Source: Hymenobacter yonginensis (GTDB lineage Bacteria; Bacteroidota; Bacteroidia; Cytophagales; Hymenobacteraceae). Taken from it: a DNA stretch of 64,000 nt. Below are positions 52,787 to 61,134 of this stretch, one piece after another (within the stretch, counting starts at the first letter, position 1; the number at the start of each line of letters is the position of its first letter). Under the pieces are notes generated by a model. The model was not told the DNA's origin and searched no databases. It worked only from the letters and a program-made list of their open reading frames with translations. The DNA is taken from contig NZ_CP115396.1 in NCBI RefSeq assembly GCF_027625995.1, forward strand, positions 558,001 through 622,000. Reading direction: 5' to 3'. The translations under genes were made by a program, and so were the position numbers.

Positions 52787-53455
52787 TTACCGCACCGTTA
52801 CCAGTTCCGGGCTTTCCAGCATCCGTACCGGCGAAATCACCAGCTCATCGAGCGGGAGCTGGCGGCCGTACCGCTCGCGCAGCTTGGCCTGCACGGCGGG
52901 GTGGGAGAGGTCGAAGTCGCGCAGGTGCTGGAGCTGCCCGATTTTGCGGCCGGTGGCTTGCTGGTACATCTTCCAGAGCAGCTCCGAGCAATAAATCCGT
53001 TCGTCCGACCAGCCAAAATACAGGTCGTAGCTGCGGCCGCGGTACTGCTCGCCGGCGGCGTATAGCTTCCGTAGCACCGGGGGCGTCAGCACGATTTGGG
53101 CGTCGCGCAGGCGCTTTACCACGAAACGGCCGCCCTGGCCCCGCGCCACCCAGGCTGCCAGGGAGGTTTCACTCACGGGCTGCACGGCCTCAAACACGCG
53201 CCACTCGCCGTTTTTCCGGAACAGAATGCCGCAGTGGCTGTACTCGGAATGCGTAGCCAGCTGAATGGCCCGGCTCTGCGCTGATTGGGAGGTCTGGAAA
53301 ATCAGGTCGCCGTCGTGGAGGCGCGGGGCCAGCTGCTGCACGGCGGTGCTGGCCGCCTGGGTTTGGCGCAGGCGGGTGTAGCGGCGGTGCAGGCGCGGGT
53401 AGGCCAGCACCGTGAGCAGCAGCAGTGGCAGCAGAAACAGCAGGAAGCGGCGCAT
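52787..53455 (-). CDS. YiiX/YebB-like permuted NlpC/P60 cysteine hydrolase
   Basis: A 222-residue protein with an N-terminal helix (FLLFLLPLLLLTVLA). The permuted papain-like core has LHDGDLIFQTS, the catalytic His in SEYSHCGILF, a Glu in RVFEAVQPV, and the catalytic Cys in IYCSELLWKMY. This is the circularly permuted NlpC/P60 (YaeF/YiiX) group; members may hydrolyse peptides or lipid-linked bonds at the cell envelope. Substrate unknown. Confidence 0.8.
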   Translation of the reverse strand: MRRFLLFLLPLLLLTVLAYPRLHRRYTRLRQTQAASTAVQQLAPRLHDGDLIFQTSQSAQSRAIQLATHSEYSHCGILFRKNGEWRVFEAVQPVSETSLAAWVARGQGGRFVVKRLRDAQIVLTPPVLRKLYAAGEQYRGRSYDLYFGWSDERIYCSELLWKMYQQATGRKIGQLQHLRDFDLSHPAVQAKLRERYGRQLPLDELVISPVRMLESPELVTVR

Positions 53456-53482
53456 GGTGGGGTGGGGGAGTAAGGAAAGGAT

Positions 53483-53580
53483 GTAACGCGAAGTTGCACT
53501 TCGCGAAGCGCCGCAGCATCGTTTTCAGGGCTGCTACCCCAAACGACGTGTACGCTCCGCGAAGTGCAACTTCGCGTTAC
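53483..53580. repeat. Family A-related twin-hairpin repeat, copy 3
   Basis: Arms 53483-53510 and 53553-53580 (GTAACGCGAAGTTGCACTTC...) are inverted copies; each holds CGCGAAGT-TGC-ACTTCGCG. The arm differs from copies 1 and 2 mainly in the loop but keeps the GTA(G/A)CGCGAA start. It separates the hydrolase and fabG genes. Confidence 0.85.
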
Positions 53581-53596
53581 AGACAGGACCGCAGTG

Positions 53597-54346
53597 CTAC
53601 GTCAGCATGCCGCCGTCTACCTGCAGCACCTGGCCGGTGATGTAGCTGCTGTCGTCGGAAGCCAGAAACGCGGTGGCTTTGGCCACGTCTTCGGGGGTGC
53701 CGCCGCGGCGCAGCGGAATGGCTTTGCGCCACTCGTCTACCTGCTTGGCGTCGAGGGCGTCGGTCATTTCGGTTTCGATGAAGCCGGGCGCTACGGCGTT
53801 GCAGCGGATGTTGCGCGAGCCCAGCTCCAGCGCCACCGACTTCGTGAAGCCGATAATGCCCGACTTGGAGGCCGCATAGTTGGCCTGGCCGGCGTTGCCT
53901 TTGATGCCCACTACCGAGCTCATGTTGATGATGCTGCCGGCTTTGGCGCGCATCATGGGCTTGGTGGCGGCTTTGGTGAGGTTGAACACCGACTTCAGAT
54001 TCACCGCAATAACCTGGTCCCACTGCTGCTCGCTCATGCGCATCAGCAGGCCGTCCTGCGTGATGCCGGCGTTGTTCACCAGAATGTCCAGCTTGCCGAA
54101 TTCGGCCACCACGTCGTCCACCAGCTTTTCGGCTTCGGCATACACCGAGGCATCGGAGCGGAAGCCTTTCACTTTGGTGCCGTGGGCGGCCAGTTCTTCT
54201 TCGAGCTGCTGGCCTTTCTCCACGCTGGACAGGTAGGTGAAAGCCACCTGGGCGCCCTGCTGGGCAAAATATACCGCAATGGCGCGGCCGATTCCTTTGG
54301 AAGCGCCCGTAATCAGGGCCACTTTTCCGTCGAGCTGTTTTGTCAT
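53597..54346 (-). CDS. fabG: 3-oxoacyl-[ACP] reductase FabG
   Basis: A 249-residue classical SDR. Cofactor motif ALITGASKGIGRAIA, NNAGITQDG, catalytic SSVVG, YAASKSG, and the C-terminal YITGQVLQVDGGM. It reduces 3-oxoacyl-ACP with NADPH in fatty acid elongation. No acpP or fabD is adjacent. TATCTTCG lies four bases before ATG, so the mRNA may be leaderless. Confidence 0.92.
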   Translation of the reverse strand: MTKQLDGKVALITGASKGIGRAIAVYFAQQGAQVAFTYLSSVEKGQQLEEELAAHGTKVKGFRSDASVYAEAEKLVDDVVAEFGKLDILVNNAGITQDGLLMRMSEQQWDQVIAVNLKSVFNLTKAATKPMMRAKAGSIINMSSVVGIKGNAGQANYAASKSGIIGFTKSVALELGSRNIRCNAVAPGFIETEMTDALDAKQVDEWRKAIPLRRGGTPEDVAKATAFLASDDSSYITGQVLQVDGGMLT

Positions 54347-54350
54347 GCGG

Positions 54351-54358
54351 CGAAGATA
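54351..54358 (-). promoter_or_regulatory. -7-like element TATCTTCG of fabG, leaderless geometry
   Basis: TATCTTCG-CCGC-ATG on the minus strand; one base from the TAnnTTTG consensus but with the same four-base spacing. Confidence 0.55.
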
Positions 54359-54516
54359 GGCGCGTTATTGGTTTTTTGTTGTTCGTTGCCCGTAGGGCAT
54401 TGGCGAAGCCGGGGCGTCGGAAACCAGTGCGTCGACGGTTACCTTGCAGCTTCTCTGGCGCGTTGGTACTGCCTACGGATAGAGCGAAAAACGAAAACCC
54501 AATAACGAACAACGAG

Positions 54517-55758
54517 TTGCTCGAAACCGACATCTGCATTCTGGGCGCCGGGCCCGGCGGCGCCACGGCGGCCCTGCACCTGGCCAACGCCGGCCACCGC
54601 TGCCTGCTGCTGGACAAGGCCACTTTCCCGCGCGACAAAGTGTGCGGCGACGCACTCAGCGGCAAAGTCATCAACGAGCTGCGCCGGATAGGGGAGGCGC
54701 TGCCCGCCCAGCTGGCCGCCGACCCCGCCCAGGTGCCCAGCTGGGGCATCGACTTCTACGCGCCCAACGGCCGCAAGCTGGCGGTGCCCTTCAAGCCGCA
54801 CTACAACAAAGCCGCTGACCGCGCCGCCGGCCACATCATCAAGCGCCTCGACTTCGATAATTTCCTGATCGAGGAAGTGCGCCGCCGCTCCGAAATCGAC
54901 TTCCGCGAAGGCCTGGACGCCGCCCTGCCCGAGCAGCAGCCCGACGGCCGCTGGCTGGTGCGCGACGCCGCCGGCGCACCCGTGGCGCTGGCGCGGCTGC
55001 TGCTGGTGGCCAACGGCGCGCAGTCGGGGTTTGCGCGGCTGGTGGCGGGGCACGCGCTGGAGCCGGCCCACCACTGCGCTGGCCTGCGGGCCTACTACCG
55101 CGGCGTGCAGGGCCTGCACGCCGATAATTTCATCGAGCTGCACTTCATTCAGGACTTTCTGCCCGGCTACCTGTGGGTGTTTCCGCTGCCCAACGGCGAG
55201 GCCAACGTGGGCGTGGGCATGCTCACGGAAGCCGTATCGAAAAAGAAAGTGAACCTGCGCGAACGGCTGGCCGAAATCCTGCAGACGCACCCGGCCCTCA
55301 AAGACCGGTTCGCTGGGGCCGAGCGGCTGGGCCCGGTGCGCGGCTTCGGGCTGCCGTTGGGCTCTAGGCGCCGCGTGCTGTCGGGCCCCAGCTACCTGCT
55401 GCTCGGCGACGCCGCCTCGCTTATCGACCCGTTCACGGGCGAAGGCATCAGCCACGCCATGGTATCGGGGCGGCACGCCGCCGACTGGGCCGGCCGGGCG
55501 CTGGCGGCACAGGATTTCTCGGCAGGTTTCCTGCGCGGCTACGACGCGGCCGTGTACAACCGCCTGGGCCAGGAGCTGCGCCTGAGCCGCGCCATGCAGA
55601 AGCTGCTCGACTACCCGTGGCTGTTCAACTTCGTGGCCAACCGCGCCGCCAACAACCCCACCCTGGCCGAAACTCTCTCGATGATGTTCCTGGACCTGGA
55701 TATGCGTGAGCGGCTGCGCCAGCCCAGCTTCTACCTGAAGCTGCTGTTTGGGCGGTAG
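54517..55758 (+). CDS. Geranylgeranyl-reductase-family flavoprotein
   Basis: A FAD-dependent oxidoreductase, 413 residues from the chosen start. FAD motif DICILGAGPGGATAALHL, the FPRDKVCGDALSG segment, and the GDAASLIDPFTGEGISHAM motif identify the GGR/BchP group. Such enzymes reduce prenyl double bonds or hydroxylate aromatics; the actual substrate is unknown. The start is uncertain: there is no ATG near the conserved region; TTG 54517 gives a natural N-terminus, while TTG 54463 is also in frame. Its stop is part of the 34-bp palindrome. Confidence 0.78.
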   Translation: MLETDICILGAGPGGATAALHLANAGHRCLLLDKATFPRDKVCGDALSGKVINELRRIGEALPAQLAADPAQVPSWGIDFYAPNGRKLAVPFKPHYNKAADRAAGHIIKRLDFDNFLIEEVRRRSEIDFREGLDAALPEQQPDGRWLVRDAAGAPVALARLLLVANGAQSGFARLVAGHALEPAHHCAGLRAYYRGVQGLHADNFIELHFIQDFLPGYLWVFPLPNGEANVGVGMLTEAVSKKKVNLRERLAEILQTHPALKDRFAGAERLGPVRGFGLPLGSRRRVLSGPSYLLLGDAASLIDPFTGEGISHAMVSGRHAADWAGRALAAQDFSAGFLRGYDAAVYNRLGQELRLSRAMQKLLDYPWLFNFVANRAANNPTLAETLSMMFLDLDMRERLRQPSFYLKLLFGR

Positions 55759-55835
55759 CTCGCTGTCATTGCGAGCAGACTGTCATTGCGAGCGGAGCGA
55801 AGCAATGACAGTCTGCTCGCAATGACAGCGAGCTA
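55756..55835. repeat. Perfect palindrome spanning the whole gap between two convergent stops
   Basis: Arms 55756-55789 and 55802-55835 are exact complements (34 bp, beginning TAGCTCGCTGTCATTGCGAG) with a 12-base loop. The first three bases are the flavoprotein's TAG and the last three are the TPR gene's stop on the other strand. It contains CATTGCGAGC...GAGCGAAGCAATGACA, a word found in dispersed repeats of many genomes. Confidence 0.95.
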
Positions 55836-56567
55836 CTTACCAGCATACCGCCGCAGGCTTTTGGCGGCTTCGGGGTTGAGTTGGGTGGCTTTTTCGAGGT
55901 CGGTTTTGGCCTCGGCGGGCTTGTTGATGGAAGAGTAACTGATGCCGCGGTACTCGTAGGCGTCGGCGTAGGTGGGGTCCAGCTCGATGGCCTTCGTGAA
56001 ATCAGGGATGGCGCCTTTGAAGTTGAACATCTGCATGCGGGCCGCGCCCCGGCCGAAGAAGGCTTCCTTATCGGTGGGGTTGTACTTGGTGGCCTTGCTG
56101 AAGTCGGAGATGGCGGGGGTGTACTGTTTGAGCTTGAGACGGTTCAGGCCGCGGTTGTAGTACACCTCGGCGTTGGTGGGCTTGAGGCGGGCGGCCAGGT
56201 TGTAGTCGGCAATGGCGTCGGCGTAGTCCTTGAGGTGGCTTTTGGCCTTGGCCCGGGTCAGCAGCGCGTCGAAGTTGCGGGGCGAGCCTTTGAGCGTCGC
56301 ATCCGCAATGCGGATTTCGTTGCGGTAGTCGGCGCTGGATTTGCGGGCGGCGGCTTCCATGGTGCCGGGGACGGGCACGGGCGCGGCGGCGGAGGCCGTT
56401 GCTGCCTCCGTGCCGGTGCTGGCGGTAGCGGCCGGCGCGGAGGCTGTTTCCTGGCGCATGGCGCGCTGGGCGGTGCCAGGCTTGTCGGTTTCGACGGTGG
56501 TGGCGCACTGGCTGAAAAACAGCAGGCTGCCGGTGATGGAAAGCAGGGAGAGTAGACGGTGGCTCAT
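55833..56567 (-). CDS. TPR-repeat lipoprotein
   Basis: A 244-residue lipoprotein (signal LLSITGSLLFFSQC). An Ala/Pro/Thr-rich linker (about 25-75) is followed by four TPR motifs: DALLTRAKAKSHLKDYADAI, AEVYYNRGLNRLKLKQYTPA, EAFFGRGAARMQMFNFKGAI, ADAYEYRGISYSSINKPAEA. It probably serves as a protein-interaction scaffold at the membrane. TACATTTA at 56611-56618 may be its -7 element. Confidence 0.8.
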   Translation of the reverse strand: MSHRLLSLLSITGSLLFFSQCATTVETDKPGTAQRAMRQETASAPAATASTGTEAATASAAAPVPVPGTMEAAARKSSADYRNEIRIADATLKGSPRNFDALLTRAKAKSHLKDYADAIADYNLAARLKPTNAEVYYNRGLNRLKLKQYTPAISDFSKATKYNPTDKEAFFGRGAARMQMFNFKGAIPDFTKAIELDPTYADAYEYRGISYSSINKPAEAKTDLEKATQLNPEAAKSLRRYAGK

Positions 56568-56735
56568 AAGCGAAGCAGTAGGAGGGGCGCCGTGCTGGCG
56601 CGGTAAGCGGTAAATGTAAATCGGGTCTTCTACGGCACATCGGCCCGAACGGATATAGGCCAGCTGTTGTTTTAAGCGTCCTGCCGGGCTGGCAGGCGGC
56701 TGGTGGCCGTCAGTTGGCGAGTTGCGCGGCCTGCC

Positions 56736-56743
56736 TATCTTTG
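56736..56743 (+). promoter_or_regulatory. -7 element TATCTTTG of lpdA
   Basis: TATCTTTG with a TTG at 56714-56716, nineteen bases apart, matching the -33/-7 layout. Leader about 65 nt. Confidence 0.65.
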
Positions 56744-56808
56744 CCGGGCCCCCGCCAGCAGTTCGTGCCCGGTGTGGGTTTTTCTATCTCACCCTCAAGT
56801 ACAACAAC

Positions 56809-58203
56809 ATGGCATTGCAATACGACCTGGTCGTTGTCGGCAGCGGCCCCGGCGGCTACGTGGCTGCTATCCGGGCTTCGCAGCTTGGTCTGAAAGTCGG
56901 CGTTATCGAGCGGGAGTCGCTTGGCGGCATCTGCCTCAACTGGGGCTGCATTCCAACCAAAGCCTTGCTCAAAAGCGCCCAGGTGTTTGAATACCTCAAC
57001 CACGCCGCCGATTATGGCCTCAAGGCCGAAGGCGTGGGCTACGATTTTGACGCCGTTATCAAGCGCAGCCGCGGTGTGGCCGAGGGCATGAGCAAGGGCA
57101 TCAACTTCCTATTCAAAAAGAATAAAATCGACGCCCTGATGGGCACCGGCAAGCTGCTGGCCCCCGGCAAGGTGGAGCTCACCAAAGCCGACGGCACCAA
57201 GGAAACCGTGGAGGCCAAGAGCATCATTCTGGCCACCGGCGCCCGCTCGCGCGAGCTGCCCACCATGCCCGTCGACAACAAGAAAATCATCGGCTACCGC
57301 CAGGCCATGGTGATGCCTGAGCTGCCCAAGCGCCTCGTGGTGGTGGGTTCCGGCGCTATCGGCGTGGAGTTTGCCTACTTCTACCGCACCATGGGTTCGG
57401 AGGTGACGGTGGTGGAATACCTGCCCCGCATCGTGCCCGTGGAGGATGAGGAAGTGAGCCGCCAGATGGAGAAATCCTTCAAGAAAATCGGCGTGAACGT
57501 GCTGACTTCGGCCGAGGTAACCAAGGTGGACACCAGTGGCGCCGGCTGCCTCGTAACCGTGAAAACGGCCAAAGGCGACCAGCAGATTGAGTGCGACGTG
57601 GTGCTGAGCGCCGTGGGCGTGCAAACAAACCTCGAAAACATCGGTATCGAGGAGCTGGGCATCAAGGTGGAGAAAGGCCGCGTGATTGTGGACGACTTCT
57701 ACCAGACCAACGTGCCCGGCATCTACGCCATCGGCGACATCGTGCCCGGCCCCGCGCTGGCCCACGTGGCTTCCGCTGAAGGCATCATCTGCGTGGAGAA
57801 AATTGCCGGCCATCAACCCGAGCCGCTCAACTACCAGAACATTCCCGGCTGCACCTACGCTTCGCCGGAAATTGCCTCGGTGGGCCTCACCGAAGCCGAA
57901 GCCAAAAAGCAGGGCTACGACATCTTGGTCGGCAAATTCCCGTTCTCAGCCTCCGGCAAAGCCTCGGCCGGCGGCGTGAAAGACGGCTTCGTGAAAGTCA
58001 TCTTCGACAAGAAGTACGGCGAGTGGCTGGGCGCCCACATGATTGGCGCCAACGTAACCGAAATGATTGCCGAAGTGGTGGTAGCCCGCAAGCTGGAAAC
58101 CACCGGCCACGAAATCATCAAGGCCGTGCACCCGCACCCCACCATGAGCGAAGCCATCATGGAAGCCGCCGCCGCCGCCTACGGCGAGGTAATTCACCTT
58201 TAA
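56809..58203 (+). CDS. lpdA: Dihydrolipoyl dehydrogenase
   Basis: A 464-residue E3 flavoenzyme. FAD motif DLVVVGSGPGGYVAAIRA, redox disulfide GGICLNWGCIPTKALL, NAD motif VVVGSGAIGVEFAYF, and the His-Glu interface motif in AVHPHPTMSEAIMEA. It reoxidises dihydrolipoamide in 2-oxoacid dehydrogenase complexes; E1/E2 genes are not adjacent. ATG 56809 is the natural start, as the upstream frame has no support. Strong terminator after it. Confidence 0.95.
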   Translation: MALQYDLVVVGSGPGGYVAAIRASQLGLKVGVIERESLGGICLNWGCIPTKALLKSAQVFEYLNHAADYGLKAEGVGYDFDAVIKRSRGVAEGMSKGINFLFKKNKIDALMGTGKLLAPGKVELTKADGTKETVEAKSIILATGARSRELPTMPVDNKKIIGYRQAMVMPELPKRLVVVGSGAIGVEFAYFYRTMGSEVTVVEYLPRIVPVEDEEVSRQMEKSFKKIGVNVLTSAEVTKVDTSGAGCLVTVKTAKGDQQIECDVVLSAVGVQTNLENIGIEELGIKVEKGRVIVDDFYQTNVPGIYAIGDIVPGPALAHVASAEGIICVEKIAGHQPEPLNYQNIPGCTYASPEIASVGLTEAEAKKQGYDILVGKFPFSASGKASAGGVKDGFVKVIFDKKYGEWLGAHMIGANVTEMIAEVVVARKLETTGHEIIKAVHPHPTMSEAIMEAAAAAYGEVIHL

Positions 58204-58238
58204 AAATGTAGCATAGGCTTCAGTCTGTGCCGCATGCG

Positions 58239-58273
58239 AAAGGCCCCGAAACCGTCTGGTTTCGGGGCCTTTT
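58239..58273. terminator. Terminator of lpdA
   Basis: Stem AAGGCCCCGAAACC / GGTTTCGGGGCCTT with a four-base loop and T-run. Confidence 0.92.
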
Positions 58274-58320
58274 CAGTATACTTGTCTCTGTTTATCCGGA
58301 AACGCTAACCCCCTACAATT

Positions 58321-58536
58321 ATGAAGTGGCTGCCAACTTTCACGAAACTGTTTTTACTATTCGTCTTGGGGTTAATCCTGAGTGTAGTCGGAGCAATAGG
58401 TTTCAATATGACACTGGGAAACTACACTGCATCTTCAATATTCGACCTAGCTAAGATACTCGGCTTTGTTCTGACAGTGCTGGCGCCGCTGCTGATCCTG
58501 CTGAAGTTCTTTATGCGGCTGGATAGCAAAGCCTAG
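58321..58536 (+). CDS. Small two-helix membrane protein
   Basis: A 71-residue protein with two membrane helices (LFLLFVLGLILSVVGAIG and ILGFVLTVLAPLLILLKFF) and a positively charged N-terminus. TATACTTG (58277-58284) is a one-base variant of the -7 element, 36 bases before ATG. The coding pattern and promoter support it, but the function is unknown. Confidence 0.5.
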   Translation: MKWLPTFTKLFLLFVLGLILSVVGAIGFNMTLGNYTASSIFDLAKILGFVLTVLAPLLILLKFFMRLDSKA

Positions 58537-58563
58537 CCCTTTCCGGTGCTGTCTCCTTGCCGA

Positions 58564-59862
58564 CTACGTCAGGCGGCTGCCCGTCCGGAACCGCGCCACC
58601 TTCGCCCGGATTTCTTCCAGCCCCAGGTTATGCACGCTGCCCAGGTGAGTGGTCTGGAATTCCTTATGGGGCACGTAGGAGCCGTCTTCCACGGCTAGGC
58701 CCACTTGCTTGTAAGCCGTGCGGAAGGGCGTGCCGGTCTGGATCAGCTGGTTGATATTCTCCACCGTAAACACGGCATCGTACTTGGGCTGGTTGAGCAG
58801 GTCGGGTTTGATGCGCAGCTGGGGCAACGCAAACAGCACTATGTCGAGGATGTCCAAAAACTGCGTCATCGGCTCGAACAGGATTTCCTTCAGAATCTGG
58901 AAGTCCCGGTGGTAGCCGCTGGGCAGGTTGCCGGTGGCTAGTATCAGCGTGTTGGGTAGGGCCTGCAACGCGTTGCAGCGGGCCCGGATCAGCTCAAACA
59001 CATCGGGGTTTTTCTTGTGGGGCATGATGCTGCTGCCGGTGGTAAACTCTTTGGGCAGCTCCACGAAGGCCATATCCTGCCCGTTGTAGAGCACTAAGTC
59101 GTAGCTCATTTTGGCCAGGGTGGCGGCCATGCCGGCCAGGGCGAAGGCCACGGTTTTCTCGGTTTTACCGCGCAGCATCTGGGCCCCTACGCTGCTCACG
59201 GCCAGGTTCCCGAAGCCCATTTCCCGCGTCGTCTGCAGCCGGTCGATGGGGAAGGAGCTGCCGAAGCCCGCGCCCGAGCCCAGCGGGTTCTGGTCGGCCA
59301 CGGTGTGGGCCGCCTCGAACAGGGCCAGGTCCAGCAGCAGGTGCTCGGCGTAGGCCGAAAACCACAGCCCGAACGAGCTGGGCATGGCCGCTTGGAAGTG
59401 GGTGTAGCCCGGCATCAGATCGGTTTTGTGTGTTTCCGCCTTTTGCAGCAGCACTTCCACCAGCTCCAGCGTTTTAGCCGCCGCGCGCCGGGTGTAGTCT
59501 TTCAGGAACAGCTGAATGGCGGTCAGCACCTGGTCGTTGCGGGAGCGGGCGGTGTGGATTTTCTTGCCCGCGTCGCCGTAGTGCTCGGTGAGGTAGGACT
59601 CAATTTTGGAGTGCACGTCCTCGAAGTCTTCGCCGATGGTGAACGTGCCGGCTTCCAGCTGCGCGGCCAGCTCCTGCAGACCCTGCTGCAGCTGCTGGTT
59701 TTCCGCCGCGGAAATCAGCCCCGCCCCGGCCAGCATGTTGGCCTGGGCCCGGGAGGCCTGCACGTCGAACTGCGCCAGGTACATATCCAGCTCCCGGTCG
59801 CGCCCGACGGTGAACTGCTCGATTTTTTTGTCAACGGCAATGCCTTTATCCCAGATTTTCAT
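58564..59862 (-). CDS. argH: Argininosuccinate lyase
   Basis: A 432-residue fumarase/aspartase-superfamily enzyme. HTARSRNDQVLTAIQLF, LMPGYTHFQAA, and the signature GSSIMPHKKNPD with the catalytic Ser. It splits argininosuccinate into arginine and fumarate, the last step of the pathway. Start ATG 59862 (MKIWDKG) matches the family; the longer frame runs into the family B repeat. It is the end of the minus-strand arginine unit. Confidence 0.95.
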   Translation of the reverse strand: MKIWDKGIAVDKKIEQFTVGRDRELDMYLAQFDVQASRAQANMLAGAGLISAAENQQLQQGLQELAAQLEAGTFTIGEDFEDVHSKIESYLTEHYGDAGKKIHTARSRNDQVLTAIQLFLKDYTRRAAAKTLELVEVLLQKAETHKTDLMPGYTHFQAAMPSSFGLWFSAYAEHLLLDLALFEAAHTVADQNPLGSGAGFGSSFPIDRLQTTREMGFGNLAVSSVGAQMLRGKTEKTVAFALAGMAATLAKMSYDLVLYNGQDMAFVELPKEFTTGSSIMPHKKNPDVFELIRARCNALQALPNTLILATGNLPSGYHRDFQILKEILFEPMTQFLDILDIVLFALPQLRIKPDLLNQPKYDAVFTVENINQLIQTGTPFRTAYKQVGLAVEDGSYVPHKEFQTTHLGSVHNLGLEEIRAKVARFRTGSRLT

Positions 59863-59921
59863 AGGTGAAGGGAGTAGCGCTAAGCCTTTGCTTCGCGTTT
59901 GATGAGTAAGTTGATTCAGGC

Positions 59922-60065
59922 TGTAGAGACGCAATATTTTGCGTCTCCTCGTTGCTGATATTGCTGTAGTTAGTTTCAAGTCGTTTAACGGTGCGCGTTA
60001 CTACGGTCAGCATTCCACGCAGTACCAATCGTTCAACGACGAGACGCAAAATATTGCGTCTCTAC
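59922..60065. repeat. Family B twin-hairpin repeat, copy 3
   Basis: The left arm 59922-59954 (TGTAGAGACGCAATATTTTG...) and right arm 60031-60065 (ending GCGTCTCTAC) are inverted, with a 76-base middle. The arm self-palindrome is GAGACGC-AATATTTT-GCGTCTC. It lies between argE and argH and may separate their transcripts. Confidence 0.9.
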
Positions 60066-60066
60066 C

Positions 60067-61134
60067 TCACAGCTCCAGCCCGTCCAGCATCTCCACGTAG
60101 CCCTGCACGCCGGCGCGGATTTCGCTGAGCAGGATGTACTCGTCGGGGGTGTGGGAGCGGGCCGAGTCGCCGGGGCCGATTTTGACGGTGATGAAGGGCA
60201 TCATCGACTGATCGGAGAGGGTGACGGAGCCGAAGGTACGGCGGCCCAGCGCCACGCCGCGCTGCACCAGCGGGTGCGTGAGCGGGATGCGCGAGGAGTT
60301 GAGGTGGGTAGAGCGGGGCGTCACCTCAGCCCCGATGAGGCCGCGCACGAGCTCCACTACTTCCGGGTTAGTGTATAGCTCGTTGGTGCGCACGTCGGCC
60401 ACGAAGGTGCAGCGGTCGGGCACCACGTTGTGCTGGGTGCCGGCCTGAATTTGGGTAACCGTCAGCTTCACCGGTCCCAGCAGCTCCGACACCCGCTCGA
60501 ACCGATAGTCGCGCAGGCGCTGCACGTCGTCGAGGGCTTTGTAGAGGGCATTTTCGCCTTCCTCGCGGGCGGCGTGGCCGGTACGGCCGTGGGCCACGCA
60601 GTCGAGCACCACTAGGCCTTTTTCGGCCACGGCCAAGTCCATCTGGGTTGGTTCGCCCACGATGCCCAGGTCAATCCTAGGCAGCAGCGGCAGCAGCCGG
60701 CGGATGCCATTCGCGCCCGATACTTCCTCCTCGGCCGTAATGGCGCAGATGAGGTTGTAAGGCAAGTTCTCCCGCTCGTGGAAGTAGAGGAACGTGGCCA
60801 GCAGACTCACCGCTGAAGCCCCCGCGTCGTTGCTGCCCAGGCCGGTCAGCCGGTCGCCGTCTACCACGGCCCCGAACGGGTCGGCGGCCCAGGACGCGCC
60901 GGGCTTCACCGTGTCGTGGTGGGAGTTGAGCAGGATGGTGGGCTTGGCCGGGTCAAAGTGCTTCGAAACGGTCCACACGTTGTTCGCGTCGCGCTGGGGG
61001 CGGGCCCCCCGGAACGCCAGAAACCGGAAAATCAACTCGGCCGTCTGGTCCTCTTCCCGCGAGAAGGAGGGCGTCTGCACCAGTTGAATCAGCAGCTCAA
61101 TGGCGGCGTCGGTAAGGGCGGTTAGCTCCGGCAT
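60067..61134 (-). CDS. argE: M20 deacylase of arginine biosynthesis (ArgE-like)
   Basis: A 355-residue M20 metallopeptidase. Zinc ligands and catalytic residues: LLNSHHDTVKPG, GLGSNDAGASAVSL, and the Glu pair in AITAEEEVSG. In the Bacteroidota pathway it removes the acyl group from N-acetyl- or N-succinyl-citrulline or ornithine. Its first four codons overlap the end of argB by 13 bases, implying translational coupling. DapE-type activity is less likely given the neighbours. Confidence 0.88.
   Translation of the reverse strand: MPELTALTDAAIELLIQLVQTPSFSREEDQTAELIFRFLAFRGARPQRDANNVWTVSKHFDPAKPTILLNSHHDTVKPGASWAADPFGAVVDGDRLTGLGSNDAGASAVSLLATFLYFHERENLPYNLICAITAEEEVSGANGIRRLLPLLPRIDLGIVGEPTQMDLAVAEKGLVVLDCVAHGRTGHAAREEGENALYKALDDVQRLRDYRFERVSELLGPVKLTVTQIQAGTQHNVVPDRCTFVADVRTNELYTNPEVVELVRGLIGAEVTPRSTHLNSSRIPLTHPLVQRGVALGRRTFGSVTLSDQSMMPFITVKIGPGDSARSHTPDEYILLSEIRAGVQGYVEMLDGLEL

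Noticed and set aside
60067-61134. Succinyl-diaminopimelate desuccinylase (dapE)
   Set aside because: Same M20 family, but overlap with argB and the nearby argH place it in arginine synthesis.
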